Below are positions 30,793-41,499 of a stretch of 64,000 nucleotides of DNA, in pieces. Every line of letters starts with the position of its first letter. The stretch's first letter is position 1. The notes under the pieces are model-generated. The model did no database searches, was not told where the DNA came from, and was given only the letters and a program-made list of their open reading frames with translations. The DNA comes from Notamacropus eugenii (Eukaryota > Chordata > Mammalia > Diprotodontia > Macropodidae): contig NC_092875.1 of NCBI RefSeq assembly GCF_028372415.1, positions 182,801,522 to 182,865,521 on the forward strand, written 5' to 3'. The position numbers and the translations under genes are program-made.

Positions 30793-30860
30793 CTTTAGAG
30801 AGTAAACTTTCAATTGAAGCACTATCCCTAAATATAGGATGGAAAGGCACTGAAGGACAG
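30793..30860 (+). other. Candidate small exon
   Basis: A strong acceptor (CCTTTTCCTTCTCCTTGTGCTCTAG) and consensus donor (GACAG before GTAAGA) bound 68 bp. Only one frame is open across it (LESKLSIEALSLNIGWKGTE, then GQ). It is not recognised as part of a known protein and may be chance or a non-coding exon. Confidence 0.25.
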
Positions 30861-30869
30861 GTAAGAAGA

Positions 30870-31955
30870 TATACTTTCTTTCTCTTTTTTTCTTTGTTGA
30901 TGGAGTGAATTTTACTGGATCATAATTTTACAAGTTCACTGTACAGGCAGTGAATTCATGAAGCAGCAAAGGGGAGTAAAAGTGGTAACCAACCTGTCCC
31001 AAAATACTGTCTGTCCCCCTCCATGGAAAACTGAGGCTCATATATGTAACTTGGATGTCTGAGCATCTAATCGGTTACAAGGACCTGGGTGCAGTTTTGA
31101 GTGTCTCTGACAAATACTCTCTGATTTGATTTGATTTGTCTCATCAAGTGATAGCTAGAAATGATAGCCTATTAAGATTCTCCCAAAAGGAGCGTCCCCA
31201 CTGTAATCTGTGAGCTTGAAGGGCTTACTGGAAGCACTCATGTTAATAAAACATTAACTAAAAGAGAAAAGACTCATTCTAGCTTATAGAACAAGGACTG
31301 GTCATCATATTACTATAATGTTTGAGAGTATCACTCCCTCTTCTCATATTAGAAAAGAATATGGAGTTGCTAGGAAGTTAATCAATCATCCCTTTAGAAA
31401 GACTTCCCCTCCCCTTTCCTCCCCAGGGGACCTATACAGTGACTCTCAGTATGATACTACTCTAGATTGTGGCACACTTCTCTCCACCCCTGACCCCAAT
31501 AGGGAGGAAAATGGGGTTTTCTAAAGAGCTAGCCTGGAGAGTCCCCATGACTTTTAGTACTACTGAAGGGAATTTGCTTCTCTGTGGCTCTGTGCCTCTT
31601 GTTTAAGAGAGACAAGCCCTCTTAAATTGATCCCAGATAAATACTAGAGGTGGGACTCCAGGAAGATGAGCAAGGATATCAAGCACCAAACTTAGGGATT
31701 TATCCTTCTGTTCCTAGTTATAATTTTAAAAACCTAGAATTTTAAAAACCTTTAAAAGCCTAGAATGGAGATTGTTCAAAAGAAAGAAAAATGGCACTTG
31801 AGCCTATCCCAACTGTTCTGTTGATCTCTCTCTGATTCATATCAAGATGGGGGTTTTCCTTATAATTCAAGACAAAAATAAATATGACCTTTGGTTTTCA
31901 GAAAGGTTTTGATGTCATATTTTATGTCTTGAATCTTCCACCAAATGCACCATAC
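30870..31955. other. Unassigned sequence
   Basis: No repeat body or gene is recognised. AATTTTAAAAACCT is duplicated near 31,720-31,755. Confidence 0.4.
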
Positions 31956-31959
31956 CTAG

Positions 31960-32030
31960 TTATCATGCAAGCCAAGACATGACCCTTGTGATATCATTGG
32001 TCCTTTTTGAGAACGAAGGCCAAACAAGAA
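31960..32030 (-). repeat. Unnamed dispersed repeat, inverted head fragment
   Basis: CAAGCCAAGACATGACCC and GGTCCTTTTTGAGAACGAAGG are the reverse complement of the head shared with 6,700, 32,208 and 38,868. Confidence 0.6.
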
Positions 32031-32207
32031 ATTAGAGGTAAATTATGAAGCCCCAGAAGCCCTCAGTAAACTATAGTCCTTATGTTTGTCACTTTTCTTT
32101 GCTTCATAGGTTCCAATACTTTTGTCTTTTTCTGCTATGTACATTTCAACCCTGGTATATACTTCTATACCTCCTCAACTTTCTGCCTGGGCATTCTATT
32201 TAGAGAT

Positions 32208-32516
32208 AACAGCTGTTGTCCTTCATTCTAGAAAAGCACCAGTGATATCAGTAGGGTGATGCCTTGATTTGCAAGTAAATTGGATTTAAGTGAGGCAGAG
32301 CTGTGCAAAGTCATGAGCCTCACTTTCTCCTCCAGAGTCTTCAGAGTCCAGTAGCAAGATATAGGTCAAGATGACTGGTGATGGTCTCTGATGCAATGGG
32401 AGGCCTTGGCATTTTTAAGCTAAGGTCTTTCCCAGGTCTCACTTTGTCTGAGGCAATGCCCATTCAGTGGTTAAAGGCCAGGTAAGAATTGAGGCAAAAT
32501 GGCCTACTTTGCCTTC
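32208..32516 (+). repeat. Unnamed dispersed repeat, longest copy
   Basis: It aligns by eye over about 250 bp with 38,868-39,120. Shared blocks are GTTGTCCTTCATTCTAGAAAAG-like head, GCAGAGCTGTGCAAAGTCA, CTCCTCCAGAGTCTTC, GATGACTGGTGATGGTC, AATGGGAGGCCTTGG and GGCAATGCCCATTCAGTG. Confidence 0.75.
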
Positions 32517-33325
32517 ATAAAAGACTCAACCTGGGAGGTGAAGATCCTCAGAGTTTCTGGCCAAAACAGAAACAATTTACACACTCACCAGATCACAACT
32601 GGAGTGCCACAGAATGAAGTTTCTATTTACTCAAGAGTAGAATTTTTGAGATGAGAGTTTTTAACAAATAACAAATCAAACTGTTTTGAGGGAAACATTT
32701 AATATTTTTTTTTACTAGAAAAATAGATTTTCTATATCTGTCTTCACTTATATTCTTATACTTTTTGGGGGAGGGGTTGGTAGTTGGTATAGTATATGAA
32801 AACAACATGAAGTCAAAGGCTGTTTTGAACAGAAACAGCTGTAATGTCCAATCATTTTATCAAATACAGACACTGTTTACATTTTCATCTTTACTTAAAC
32901 AGTCTCCGTGTCTGTTTTAATTGGTTTCATGCATTGCACCTCCTTGCCTACAACATCTCTGAAAAATGTTTCATAATTAACTACTATTCAGCAGCCAAAC
33001 TCTACACAACCGTTTGGAATTCATCATGGAACTTTTGAGTAGAGAGCAACGGTCATGAGGATGGTGGGATAGAGAGATAGCAGCAAGTGACGGGACCATA
33101 GTTAAGAGAGCTGGGCAGCATGGGGAGAATGGCAAAAAGGTTGAAAAATCAGGGCAATTTTTTCCTTCAATTTGGTTGACTCTTGTTTTTCATGAATAGA
33201 TGAAATCTAGACCATCCAAACAGATATGTAATGTCCCCCAAGTGCCAGCTTATGAGAGGCTTAGAATAGAGCACTCAAGGTTAATATGTTGCTTTTCATA
33301 AATTAAATTTTAAACATTACTGCAT
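32517..33325. other. Unassigned sequence
   Basis: Nothing recognisable is seen over about 800 bp. Small open frames on both strands are AT-rich and featureless. Confidence 0.4.
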
Positions 33326-33329
33326 TCAT

Positions 33330-33445
33330 TTCCACTCAAGGTAGAAGGTCAGGCTTATGATTCCATCTTTAAAGATGGGGAAAATGAAATCTGGAGAGAT
33401 CAAGTGGCTTTCCAAAGGCCATGTTGGGAGTCAATGGTAAAGGTT
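33330..33445 (-). mobile_element. MIR-type SINE, antisense
   Basis: AAAGATGGGGAAAATGAAATC and GTGGCTTTCCAAAGGCCATG are the core. Confidence 0.55.
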
Positions 33446-33905
33446 TTTTTCAACCTCTTGTGATCTGGCTTTGAACCTTCTCATGCAACTGAAATTGATC
33501 TCTTCAAAGTTTCCAATGAGCTCTAAATTCAAAGACCAATGACACACCCCCCCCCCCCAACCCCCTTTTTTGTACTTCTTCTTGATCTCTTTGGAGGATT
33601 CGACTCGGGTAACTACTCTCTTTTCTAGTATGCTTTCTTTGAGTTTTCATGATGGCATCCTCTGTTCACTCTCTTTTTATTAATAAAACCGATTCTTAGT
33701 TTCCTGTGCTATGTCTCACTCCACAACAATAGGTACTCCCTGTCCAGGCCTCTCTTCTCTCTCTACACTATTCCTTGGTGATGTCATTACTTTCCAAATA
33801 TTCAGCTAACTCTCTATGAAGATGATCCTCAAGTCAATATATCCAGCCCTAATTTTGTTTCTGAGTGCTCAGTCAAATTCAGTCATTTCTCCATCCTAAC
33901 TCTGT

Positions 33906-34115
33906 GATCTCAGTCATGATTTTCTTGGCAGAGATACTGGAGTGGTTTGCCATTTCCTTCTTCAGCTCTTTTTACAGATGAGGAAATGAGACAAACAGGG
34001 TTAAGTGACTTGTCCAGGGTCATACAACTAGTAAATATCTGAGGCCAGGTTTGAACGTAGGAAAATGAATCTTCCTGATTCCAGGCCTGACAACTCAGCA
34101 CCACTTAGCTGAGTT
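33906..34115 (-). mobile_element. Marsupial CORE-SINE, antisense, inside L2
   Basis: GATTTTCTTGGCAGAGATAC, CAGATGAGGAAATGAGAC, TGTCCAGGGTCATACAAC and a head ending CACCACTTAGCTG. Confidence 0.85.
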
Positions 34116-34189
34116 TTAGACTCATTATCAAAACTGCTCATTAGACATCCAGCTGGGAAACTGGATTACTCTAGAAATCTCAAACAACA

Positions 34190-34391
34190 TAAGATCATAA
34201 GAATATGGATTTAGGGATGGAATCCATGTCAGAAATCATCTGATTCCATCCATTTATTTTATAAAAAACTAAGACTAGGAGAGGTTAAATGATTTCTCAA
34301 AATGCACAGGAGGTAAGTAGCTGAACTGAGATTAAACCTAGGTCCTCTGATTCCAAAAGCAGAGCTCTTTTCACCATACTTTGCTTCCTCT
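34190..34391 (-). mobile_element. MIR-type SINE, antisense, inside L2
   Basis: GATTTAGGGATGGAATCC, GACTAGGAGAGGTTAAATG and GATTAAACCTAGGTCCTCTG. L2 sequence resumes at its right edge. Confidence 0.65.
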
Positions 34392-34830
34392 CACTGTCCA
34401 AAATAAAATAGGTTATCTTTTCCCCAAAACTTCCTTCTTCCTTTCTTATTTCTGTTGAAGTCATCAATATCCTTTGAGTCACAACCTGAGTCCTTACCTA
34501 TTTGCTCTTCCTCACCTCTACCCTGTTCAATCCAATTTGTTGTCATCTTGTTCGTTCTACCTCTACAATGTGTCTTTTATCTGTCTCCAGAGTCAGATAG
34601 CCACTCTCCTAGTTCAGAACTTCTCACTTCTCACTATGGCTACTTCAATGGCCTCCTAACTGGTCATTCTACATTCTGTCTCTTTTCACTTTGACCTGTC
34701 TTCTACCCAAATGCCAAATTGGCAGGCACTCCTCTGCTCAAGAAGCTCCAGTGCCTACCTATTGTCTCTAGGATAAAATACAAACTTCTCTATTTAACAT
34801 TTAAAGTCCTTTGTAGGCTGGCTCTTTTTC

Positions 34831-37455
34831 TTCCATTCTTTCTAAAAATTCATTAATTATTTTTTAGTTTTCAACATTCTCTTCCACAAGATTTTGAGTT
34901 CCAAATTTTATCCCCATCTCTCCCCTCCTTATGCCCCAAGACAGCATACATTCTGATCACCTCTTTCCCCAATTTCCCCTCCCTTCTGTCACCCCCCCCT
35001 TCTCTTAACCCCTTCCCCTCTATTTTCTGGTAGGGCAAAATAGATTTCTATACCCCATTGCCTGTATATATTATTTCCCAGTTGCATGTAAAAACAATTT
35101 TTAACACTTGTTTTTAAAACTTTGAGTTCCAGCTTTTCTCCCTTCCTCCCTCCCCACCTACCCCCACTGAGAAGGCAAGCAATTCAACATAGGTTATATA
35201 GGTGTAGTCATGCAAAATGCTTACATGACAATCATCCTGTGAAAGAATAACCATATTTCCCTCCATTCTATTCTTTCCCCCATTTATTCTCTTTTTTGAC
35301 CCTATCCCTCCTCAAAAGCATCTCCTTCTAATTACCCTCTATTCCCATTTGCCCTCCCTTCTATCATCTCCCCCATCCCCTGCTTATTCCCTTCCCCCCT
35401 ACTTTCCTATAGTGTAAGATAGATTTTCATACTCAATTGAGAGTGCATGTTATTCCCTTCTTAAGCCAAATACAATGAGAGTAAAGTTCACTTTTTCCCT
35501 CTCACCTCCCCCCTCTTCCCCTCCATTGTAAAAACCTTTTCTTACCTCTTTTATGTGAGAGATAATTTATCCCATTCTATTTTTCCCTTTCTCATTCTCT
35601 CAATATATTCCTCTCTCACCCCTTAATTTTATTTTTTTAGATGTTCTCTTCATATTCAACTCACCTGTGCCCTCTGTCTATATATATAATCCCTCCAAAT
35701 ACCCTCAAGGCTAACAAATATTATCTTTCCATGTAGGAATGTAAACAGTTCAACTTTAGTAAGTCCTTTATGATTTCTCTTTCCTGTTTACCTTTTTATT
35801 CTTCTCTTGATTCTTGTATTTGAAAATCAAATTTTCTATTTAGCTCTGGTCTTTTCATCAAGAATGCTTGGGAGTCCTTTATTTCATTGAATGACCATTT
35901 TTTCCCCTGAAGTATTATACTTAGTTTTGCTGGGTAGATGATTCTTGGTTTTACTCCTACCTGGAATATCATATTCCAAGTCCTCCAATCCCTTAGTATA
36001 GAAGCTGCTAGATATTGTGTTGTCCTGATTGTGTTTTTGTAATACTCAAATTGTTTCTTTCTGGCTGCTTGCAATATTTTCTCCTTGACCTGAGAACTCT
36101 GGAATTTGGCTACAATATTTCTAGAAGTTTTCCTTTTGGGAATCTTTTCAGGAGGCAATTGGTGGATTCTTTCAATATCTATTTTGTCCTCTGGTTGTAG
36201 AACATGAGGGCAGTTTTCCTTAATAATTTCTTGAAAGATGATGTCTAGGCTTTTTTTTTTTGATCATGGCTTTCTGGTAGTCCAGTAATTTTTAAATTAT
36301 CCTTCCTGGATCTATTTTCTAGGTCAGTTGTTTTTTCAATGAGATATTTCACATTCTCTTCTATTTTTTTCCTTCTTTTGGTTTTGCTTTACAATTTCTT
36401 GATTTTTCATGTAGTCATTAGCTTCCATCTGCTCCATTTTAATTTTTAAGGAATTATTTTTCTCAGTGAGCTTGTGGACATCCTTTTCCATTTGGCAAAT
36501 TCTGATTTTTAGGGCATTCTTCTCTTGGTTGGCTTTTTGGATCTCTTTTGCCATTTTGGTTAGTCAATTTTTTAAGATGTCATTTTCTTCAGCATTTTGT
36601 GGGCCCCCTTTAGCAAGCAATTGACTCATTTTTCATGATTTTCTTAGATCATTCTCATTTCTCTTCCCAGTTTTTGCTCTACTTCTTTTACTTGATTTTC
36701 AAAATCCATTTTGAGCTCTTCCATGACCTGAGACCAATTCAGATTTTTTTTTTTTGAGGCTTTGGATAGAGGATCTTTGACTTTGTTGTCTTTTTCTGGT
36801 TGCATGTTTTGATCTTCCTTGTCATAAAAGTAAGATTCCATAGTCTGGGTTTTTTTTTTCTTATTTTTGTTCATTTCTCCACCCAATTACTTGACTTTTG
36901 AGCTCTTTGTCAAATAAATTCTCTGCTTCCAGTGGGGGATGTACTGTCAGCCACTGGATCCTCCCCCTGCCAACAATCTGTGGACCTAAAGCTCCAGAAA
37001 CAGTTGCTGCCATCACCGCTGCTGCTGCTGCTGCTGCTGCAGGGTCCTCCACCCCCTCCACTGCCATGGGGTTGGGGCAGGACTGCACTACTCTCTCACA
37101 CAGGATCAACAGTTTTTCTTCAACTGATCATCCAAGTTGTCCTCAGTGTTTTGTGGTCTAGAAATCTGGAAACCATCACAGCTGCCAGTGTTTCAGTCCC
37201 CCTGGGGCCTCCTCAGGCTCCATTTGTGCTGGCAAGACCCATGCTGGACTGTGCTTCGCTTCCAGCTGGATGTGATAGATGATTCCCATCAAAATTCTAG
37301 GCTTCCTTGGACTGGAGATTTGCTTCACACCATCATTCTGTGGGTTCTGCTGCTCCAGAATTTGTTTAGAATCACTTTTTTGCAAGTATTTGGCAGGGTT
37401 TGGGGGAGAACTCAAGCAAGTCCTTGCTTTTACTCCACCACCTTGGCTCTGCCCC
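34831..37455 (-). mobile_element. HAL1 (half-L1) element, copy 3
   Basis: About 2.62 kb, same structure as copies 1 and 2. Plus-strand 5' end CTCCACCACCTTGGCTCTGCCCC sits at the right edge, and the tail side with TCATTAATTATTTTTTAG at the left edge. The flanks AGGCTGGCTCTTTTTC (34,815-34,830) and AGGCTGACTCTTCTTC (37,456-37,471) match at 14 of 16 positions. Both flanks are L2, so the insertion post-dates that L2 copy. The leader holds a (GCT)n tract near 37,018-37,040. Confidence 0.88.
35760..36886 (-). pseudogene. L1-type ORF1 remnant of HAL1 copy 3
   Basis: Three open pieces are in the right order along the minus strand. 36,886-36,644 is the N-terminal part with MEELKMDFENQVKEVEQ. 36,554-36,336 is the coiled coil with KLTEKNNSLKIKMEQMEAND. 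36,158-35,796 is the RNA-binding and C-terminal part with NIVAKFQSSQVKEKILQAAR, RIIYPAKLSIILQGKKWSF and FLMKRPELN. This is the best preserved ORF1 in the window but is still interrupted between pieces. The C-terminal domain aligns with the human ORF1p pattern 'RISYPAKLSF'. Confidence 0.88.
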
Positions 37456-37689
37456 AGGCTGACTCTTCTTCAAGCTTATGTTTCTCTCTCCTTCTCTCAC
37501 TAGCATTACAGGCTAACTGGCTTTCTATCTTTAACTTGCCCCACAGCAAACCACTAGCTGGGAGAGAATTCTCCTTCCCTAGGATTTCCATGGGATTCAC
37601 ATACTCTATAGGAGTTGGTTCATATTTCCCTTATTGAGACAGCTTGGGAATTGTGGAAAAAACACTAGAGAGTATAAATCTTCATAAAC

Positions 37690-37830
37690 ATTAAGGCACT
37701 AAATAGATGCTATCTATTATTTATATTATTATAAATAGATGCTATTATTAGTATAGTAAATAGATGCTAGCTGTTATTATTGTTATTATTATAAATAGAT
37801 GCTAGCATTATTATTGTTTTCAAAGTATTG
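37690..37830. repeat. Tandem array of a SINE-tail unit
   Basis: AAATAGATGCTA appears four times (about 37,698, 37,732, 37,758, 37,791) separated by ATTATT/GTTATT. It looks like the MIR-type tail (ATAAATGCTAGCTATTATT) amplified in tandem. Confidence 0.7.
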
Positions 37831-38055
37831 TCCACATTATACATGGGGCTTTTATGTTTTACATAGATCAGTGTTAATTATTGGAGCAAATCAGTCCAGA
37901 GACATGCATATTATACACTTGACAAGAGAGAGACAAACTATAATTAGTGTGTGAGGTCCAGTGGCACCCCTACAAGCTAGCTTCATGAAAATACAGAGCA
38001 AATAGCAAACAATCCCTGTCATTCTGGACTTATTCTGAATTAAGCACAACTTCTG
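37831..38055. other. Unassigned sequence
   Basis: Nothing recognisable is seen. Confidence 0.4.
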
Positions 38056-38300
38056 GACAGCTGGGTAGTGCAACAGTTAGGGTGCAGGACTTGGAGTTAG
38101 GAAGATCCAAGTTTAAATCTTTCCTCAGAGACATAGTAGTTATGTGATCCTGGACAAGCCATAAGTTTTCTTGGTATCATTTCCTTCATCTGTACAATGG
38201 GGTTACCAATAGCATTTACAGAGTGGTTGTGAGGATCAGATGATTATAATAGAGGTAAAATCCTTTGCAAACTTTAAAGTACCACAAAATTTTAGTTATA
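38056..38300 (+). mobile_element. CORE-SINE with MIR-like 3' half
   Basis: ACAGCTGGGTAGTGCAACAG head, GTTTAAATCTTTCCTC, GGTTGTGAGGATCAGATG, and CTTTGCAAACTTTAAAGTACC in the tail. Confidence 0.82.
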
Positions 38301-38324
38301 GCACAGGGTCAAAGATCTTGTGCA

Positions 38325-38502
38325 TTGGGGGAGGCAGACCTGGTATTGGACACCTTCATTCAAGCCCCAATTATGCTACTAGCAACATGACCTCAAGCAA
38401 ACCACATAACTTATAACTTATCTGTGCTTCAGTTTCTGCATCTCTAGGAGAAGATCTGAGTTTGATGACCTTTAAGAACACTTTCAGTACTAATACATTA
38501 AT
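38325..38502 (+). mobile_element. MIR-type SINE
   Basis: CTTCAGTTTCTGCATCTC and GATGACCTTTAAGAACAC are the clear parts. The B-box region is decayed. Confidence 0.6.
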
Positions 38503-38639
38503 ATGCTGTGTCTCAGAACTATATTCACCATAAGCATACAGAGACTTTTGTTTCCCAAACACCACTACCAGAATCCTTATTGACATCAACATCATCCCTT
38601 TCTTATTCCAAGATCTTAGAAAGACTTCCCAGAGTTCCA

Positions 38640-38790
38640 TAATTCACCCTCACAAGGTTATCACTATGAAGGTGAAGACTGTTTGTAACTTCCTTTTATA
38701 GATGAGGAAATCAAGAACCAAAAAGGCAAAAGGCATTTGCACAGTTCCTGAGACCTCAGTGGAGAATCTACGTTAGATCTAGCTGCGAAG
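38640..38790 (-). mobile_element. MIR-type SINE, antisense
   Basis: TCACAAGGTTATCACTATG, TTTTATAGATGAGGAAATC and GGCATTTGCACAGTTCC. Confidence 0.6.
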
Positions 38791-38815
38791 ACAGGTTTTG
38801 TACCCCTTCTGAGAT

Positions 38816-38818
<3 letters not shown>

Positions 38819-38865
<47 letters not shown>

Positions 38866-38867
38866 TA
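38819..38867. repeat. (GT)n microsatellite
   Basis: About 20 GT units followed by GTATGT variants. Confidence 0.95.
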
Positions 38868-39120
38868 TGTTTGTCCTTGTTGCTGAAGAAGACCATGCTA
38901 TCAGAGCAATGATGACATGACTTGCACTTGACTTTGTTTTGAGTAAGGGAGGGCTGTGCAGGTCACCAGCCTCACTTCTCCTCCAGAGCCATCTGAATCC
39001 AGTGACCAGATAGCCATCAGGATGACTGGAGATGACCCAGGATGCACTGGGAGACCTTGGGCCCTTTAGGCCAAGGTCTTTGCAGGTACTCACTTAGTGT
39101 GAGGTAACGCCCATTCCTTG
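38868..39120 (+). repeat. Unnamed dispersed repeat
   Basis: It shows the same block order as 32,208-32,516: TTGTCCTTGTTGCTGAAGAAGACC, GGAGGGCTGTGCAGGTCACC, CTCCTCCAGAGCCATC, GGATGACTGGAGATG, CACTGGGAGACCTTGG and GGTAACGCCCATTC. Confidence 0.75.
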
Positions 39121-39184
39121 AATAGGCCTGTTTAAGAAGTAGTCAGGGCATGATCCCTTTAATGAAATCAAGAAAAAGAAAGAC

Positions 39185-39220
39185 ATTTAGACACTTAATA
39201 AATGTTTATTGATGGGTAGA
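39185..39220 (+). mobile_element. L2 3' tip
   Basis: ACACTTAATAAATGTTTATTGATGG is the L2 terminal phrase. Confidence 0.6.
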
Positions 39221-39339
39221 TTAAATACCTACCATGTGCAAAGCAAAAATCTTTGGGGTAAGCTGGAGTTATGGATAATGATACAGCAAAGGCAATGATC
39301 ATGGAGTAAGCTAGACAGAGGACCTAGAGAAGGTAGTGT

Positions 39340-39452
39340 CAGAAACCCCAAGAAGGAGAAAATGTCCAAAAGGAAAAGGCAGTCAACAGTGTCAAAAGTT
39401 GCTGACTTGTCAAGAAGGTTTAGGATGTCAGTGACCAGAGAAAATGAGGCAA
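39340..39452 (-). mobile_element. L2 RT-region fragment, antisense
   Basis: GCAGTCAACAGTGTCAAAAG and TTGCTGACTTGTCAAGAAGG are the antisense of the L2 segment coding LLDLSAAFDTVDH (RT motif A). Confidence 0.65.
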
Positions 39453-40260
39453 ATAAATATAACTTAAGGAAGATAAAGACAATGCAATTAAGAATTAATT
39501 AATTAAATTATTAAATCAATCAAATTAAAATAGGAATCTGACACCAAATTTAAGGAATCCCATTTACCCAAAGAAGTTATTGAATTTGGATGCCCCAACA
39601 GGAACTAATTCACTTTTTCATTACTTATATTCCATTTTTTTTAGTCTTCTGAATATTCCTTTATTTTTGTCTTTTCCTTGAAAAAAATTAAAAAGCAAGT
39701 TGTCAATTTTAGTTTTGCAACTGTTCCTGTGATCTTACCAATATTCATAAAAAAACCAAAAAACCAAAAAAACAACCCAACTACATTCTTGGACTCAGGA
39801 TTCCCATCTTAACAGTCAAGTTATGATGATACAACTGCTAAGAACATTGTCAATTGCAATTCTAGGACATTGATTCCAGGAAGGGAGGGGCTCTTTAAGA
39901 CTACTGTCTGGTTCAACAGAATGACAATAATAGACCTGTGGTTGTGCTTTAGATTTTGGAGGAAGATGGACTACTGATTTCATCTGAACTTAGATCAGTT
40001 GGGGATTTAGTCAAATTACATATATTTTAAACTGCTAGATTATGTCTCACTCAGGGACTCACAAATTTAAAACAAAAATTAGCAAACAAAAAAACCCAGG
40101 GATCCATGAACAAGTGAGTGTCTATGATTCTTCTTTTCTCTCTTTTATCTGCATACAATGCACTTGGTACCAGTTACCAAGACAACCCTTAGCAAAAAAA
40201 AAAAAAAACATGCTTTGCACATAGAGGACCTTGATAAATGGTTTTTAAATGAATGAATTT
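39453..40260. other. Unassigned sequence
   Basis: No family is recognised. There is an AT-rich run near 39,483-39,530 and an A run at 40,194-40,208. Confidence 0.4.
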
Positions 40261-40261
40261 G

Positions 40262-40477
40262 CTGTTGTTGTTCAGACTCTTTATGACCCCATTTGGAATT
40301 TTCTTGGCAGAGATACTGGAGTGATTTGCCATTTTCTTCTCTTGCTCATTTTGTAGATGAGGAAACTGAGGCAAACAGATTTAAGTGACTTGCCCAGAGT
40401 CACACAGCTAGTAAGTATCTAAGGTCAGATTTCAACTCAGGCCTTCCTGATTCCAGGTTCAGCTCTCTAAGGGAAGC
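40262..40477 (-). mobile_element. Marsupial CORE-SINE (long 3' type), antisense
   Basis: TGTTGTTGTTCAGACTC, CCCCATTTGGAATTTTCTTGG, AGATGAGGAAACTGAGGC and CACACAGCTAGTAAGTATC. The head end is truncated. Confidence 0.87.
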
Positions 40478-41100
40478 CAAATTGAAGACAAACCTCTCCA
40501 GATGAATTTATCCATTGGACATTGTTTTTAAAGAAATCTTTTCTCTGACAACTTACCCAATAACCATGGGTTTTAGTCTAAGGCAGAAACAACTATGCAA
40601 TAGTTATAAACATTTTCCATCCAACGTTGCTGCTTCTCTACTTCTGCTAATTCCTTGGATGTTCATCTTTTGTGATTCAGCAGCGGTCTGAATTTCACTA
40701 TCCCCTTAAGTGTAATTAATACCTTATACACTTTAAAATTCACCAGACCTTGTTAGTCAAAATCCTGACACTGTCTCCATATGCTGTTCCTATGAGTCTT
40801 CCGTTATCCTACGGGGGCTACTTCCTTTTGTGTCATTGGAGATTTAAGAAAGAAAATTCCCACTTGCTCCTCCAGCCACATTTTCTTACTTCCTGATCAT
40901 GTAGGTAGGATATACATTTCTTTTTAAATAATTTAATTTTAATAATTTAGATAATTAACATCTCTTTTTTATATCAACTTCATTTCTGAATATATCCCTT
41001 CTCCCTTCTACTCATTGAGCCATCACTTGTAACAAAAGAAAGGAATGGAGTGGGCGGGGAGCCTGGGGGCAGAGAAAGTAAATTCAGTAAAACTAACCAC
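40478..41100. other. Unassigned sequence
   Basis: Nothing recognisable is seen. Confidence 0.4.
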
Positions 41101-41104
41101 CATA

Positions 41105-41415
41105 GCCACTCAATAACCACTTCTTAAGTGTCAAGTACGTTCCAGGAACGTAAGTGCTAGAGATGCAAAGAAAGGTGAAAGACAGTGTCTGCCCTCAAGC
41201 AGCTCACAATCGAGGGAAGACAATACATAAAAAGGAGATTAAAAGAAGGGGGGCAGGGGAGGAGGGAAGAAGTGGGGGGACATGGACCTGGGAAGGGCTC
41301 TCCCATAGTTACCCTCTTCAATTAGAGGGAGGAAGGAGCCCCAAGGGTGAGAGTACTGAGGAAGAAAGAATTTCAGAGTTGCTTCTACCTTGTAGGAAGA
41401 TGAAGTTCTGGAGAC
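41105..41415 (-). mobile_element. L2 3' end, antisense
   Basis: CCACTTCTTAAGTGTCAAG, AACGTAAGTGCTAGAGATG and TGTCTGCCCTCAAGCAGCTC are antisense L2 end phrases. A G/A-rich run follows. Confidence 0.7.
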
Positions 41416-41499
41416 ATTGATGAAGTTCAGGAAAGCAGCCAGGTACACTCTCTGCTAATAAGTGCAATATTCTATACCTAAGGTAGTCACCTTCCTCTT

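Larger units (their letters stand above)
33450..37650 (+). mobile_element. L2 LINE, one copy broken by three insertions
   Basis: Four L2 pieces run in the right order: 33,450-33,905 (RT region, with CTCTATGAAGATGATCCTC where the Y-A-D-D motif region lies), 34,116-34,190 (TTAGACATCCAGCTGGGAAA), 34,392-34,830 (CCAAAATAAAATAGGTTATC, CTACCTATTGTCTCTAGG, AACATTTAAAGTCCTTTG), and 37,456-37,650. The breaks are a CORE-SINE, a MIR-type SINE and HAL1 copy 3. A C run lies at 33,547-33,558. Confidence 0.75.

Noticed and set aside
35796..36158. Stand-alone gene for the 120-codon frame
   Set aside because: The protein is the L1 ORF1p C-terminal region, flanked by other pieces of the same ORF1; it is a transposon remnant.
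37137..37637. 166-codon open frame, the longest in the window
   Set aside because: It lies antisense to the HAL1 copy 3 leader and runs on into L2 at 37,456, so it spans a transposon boundary.
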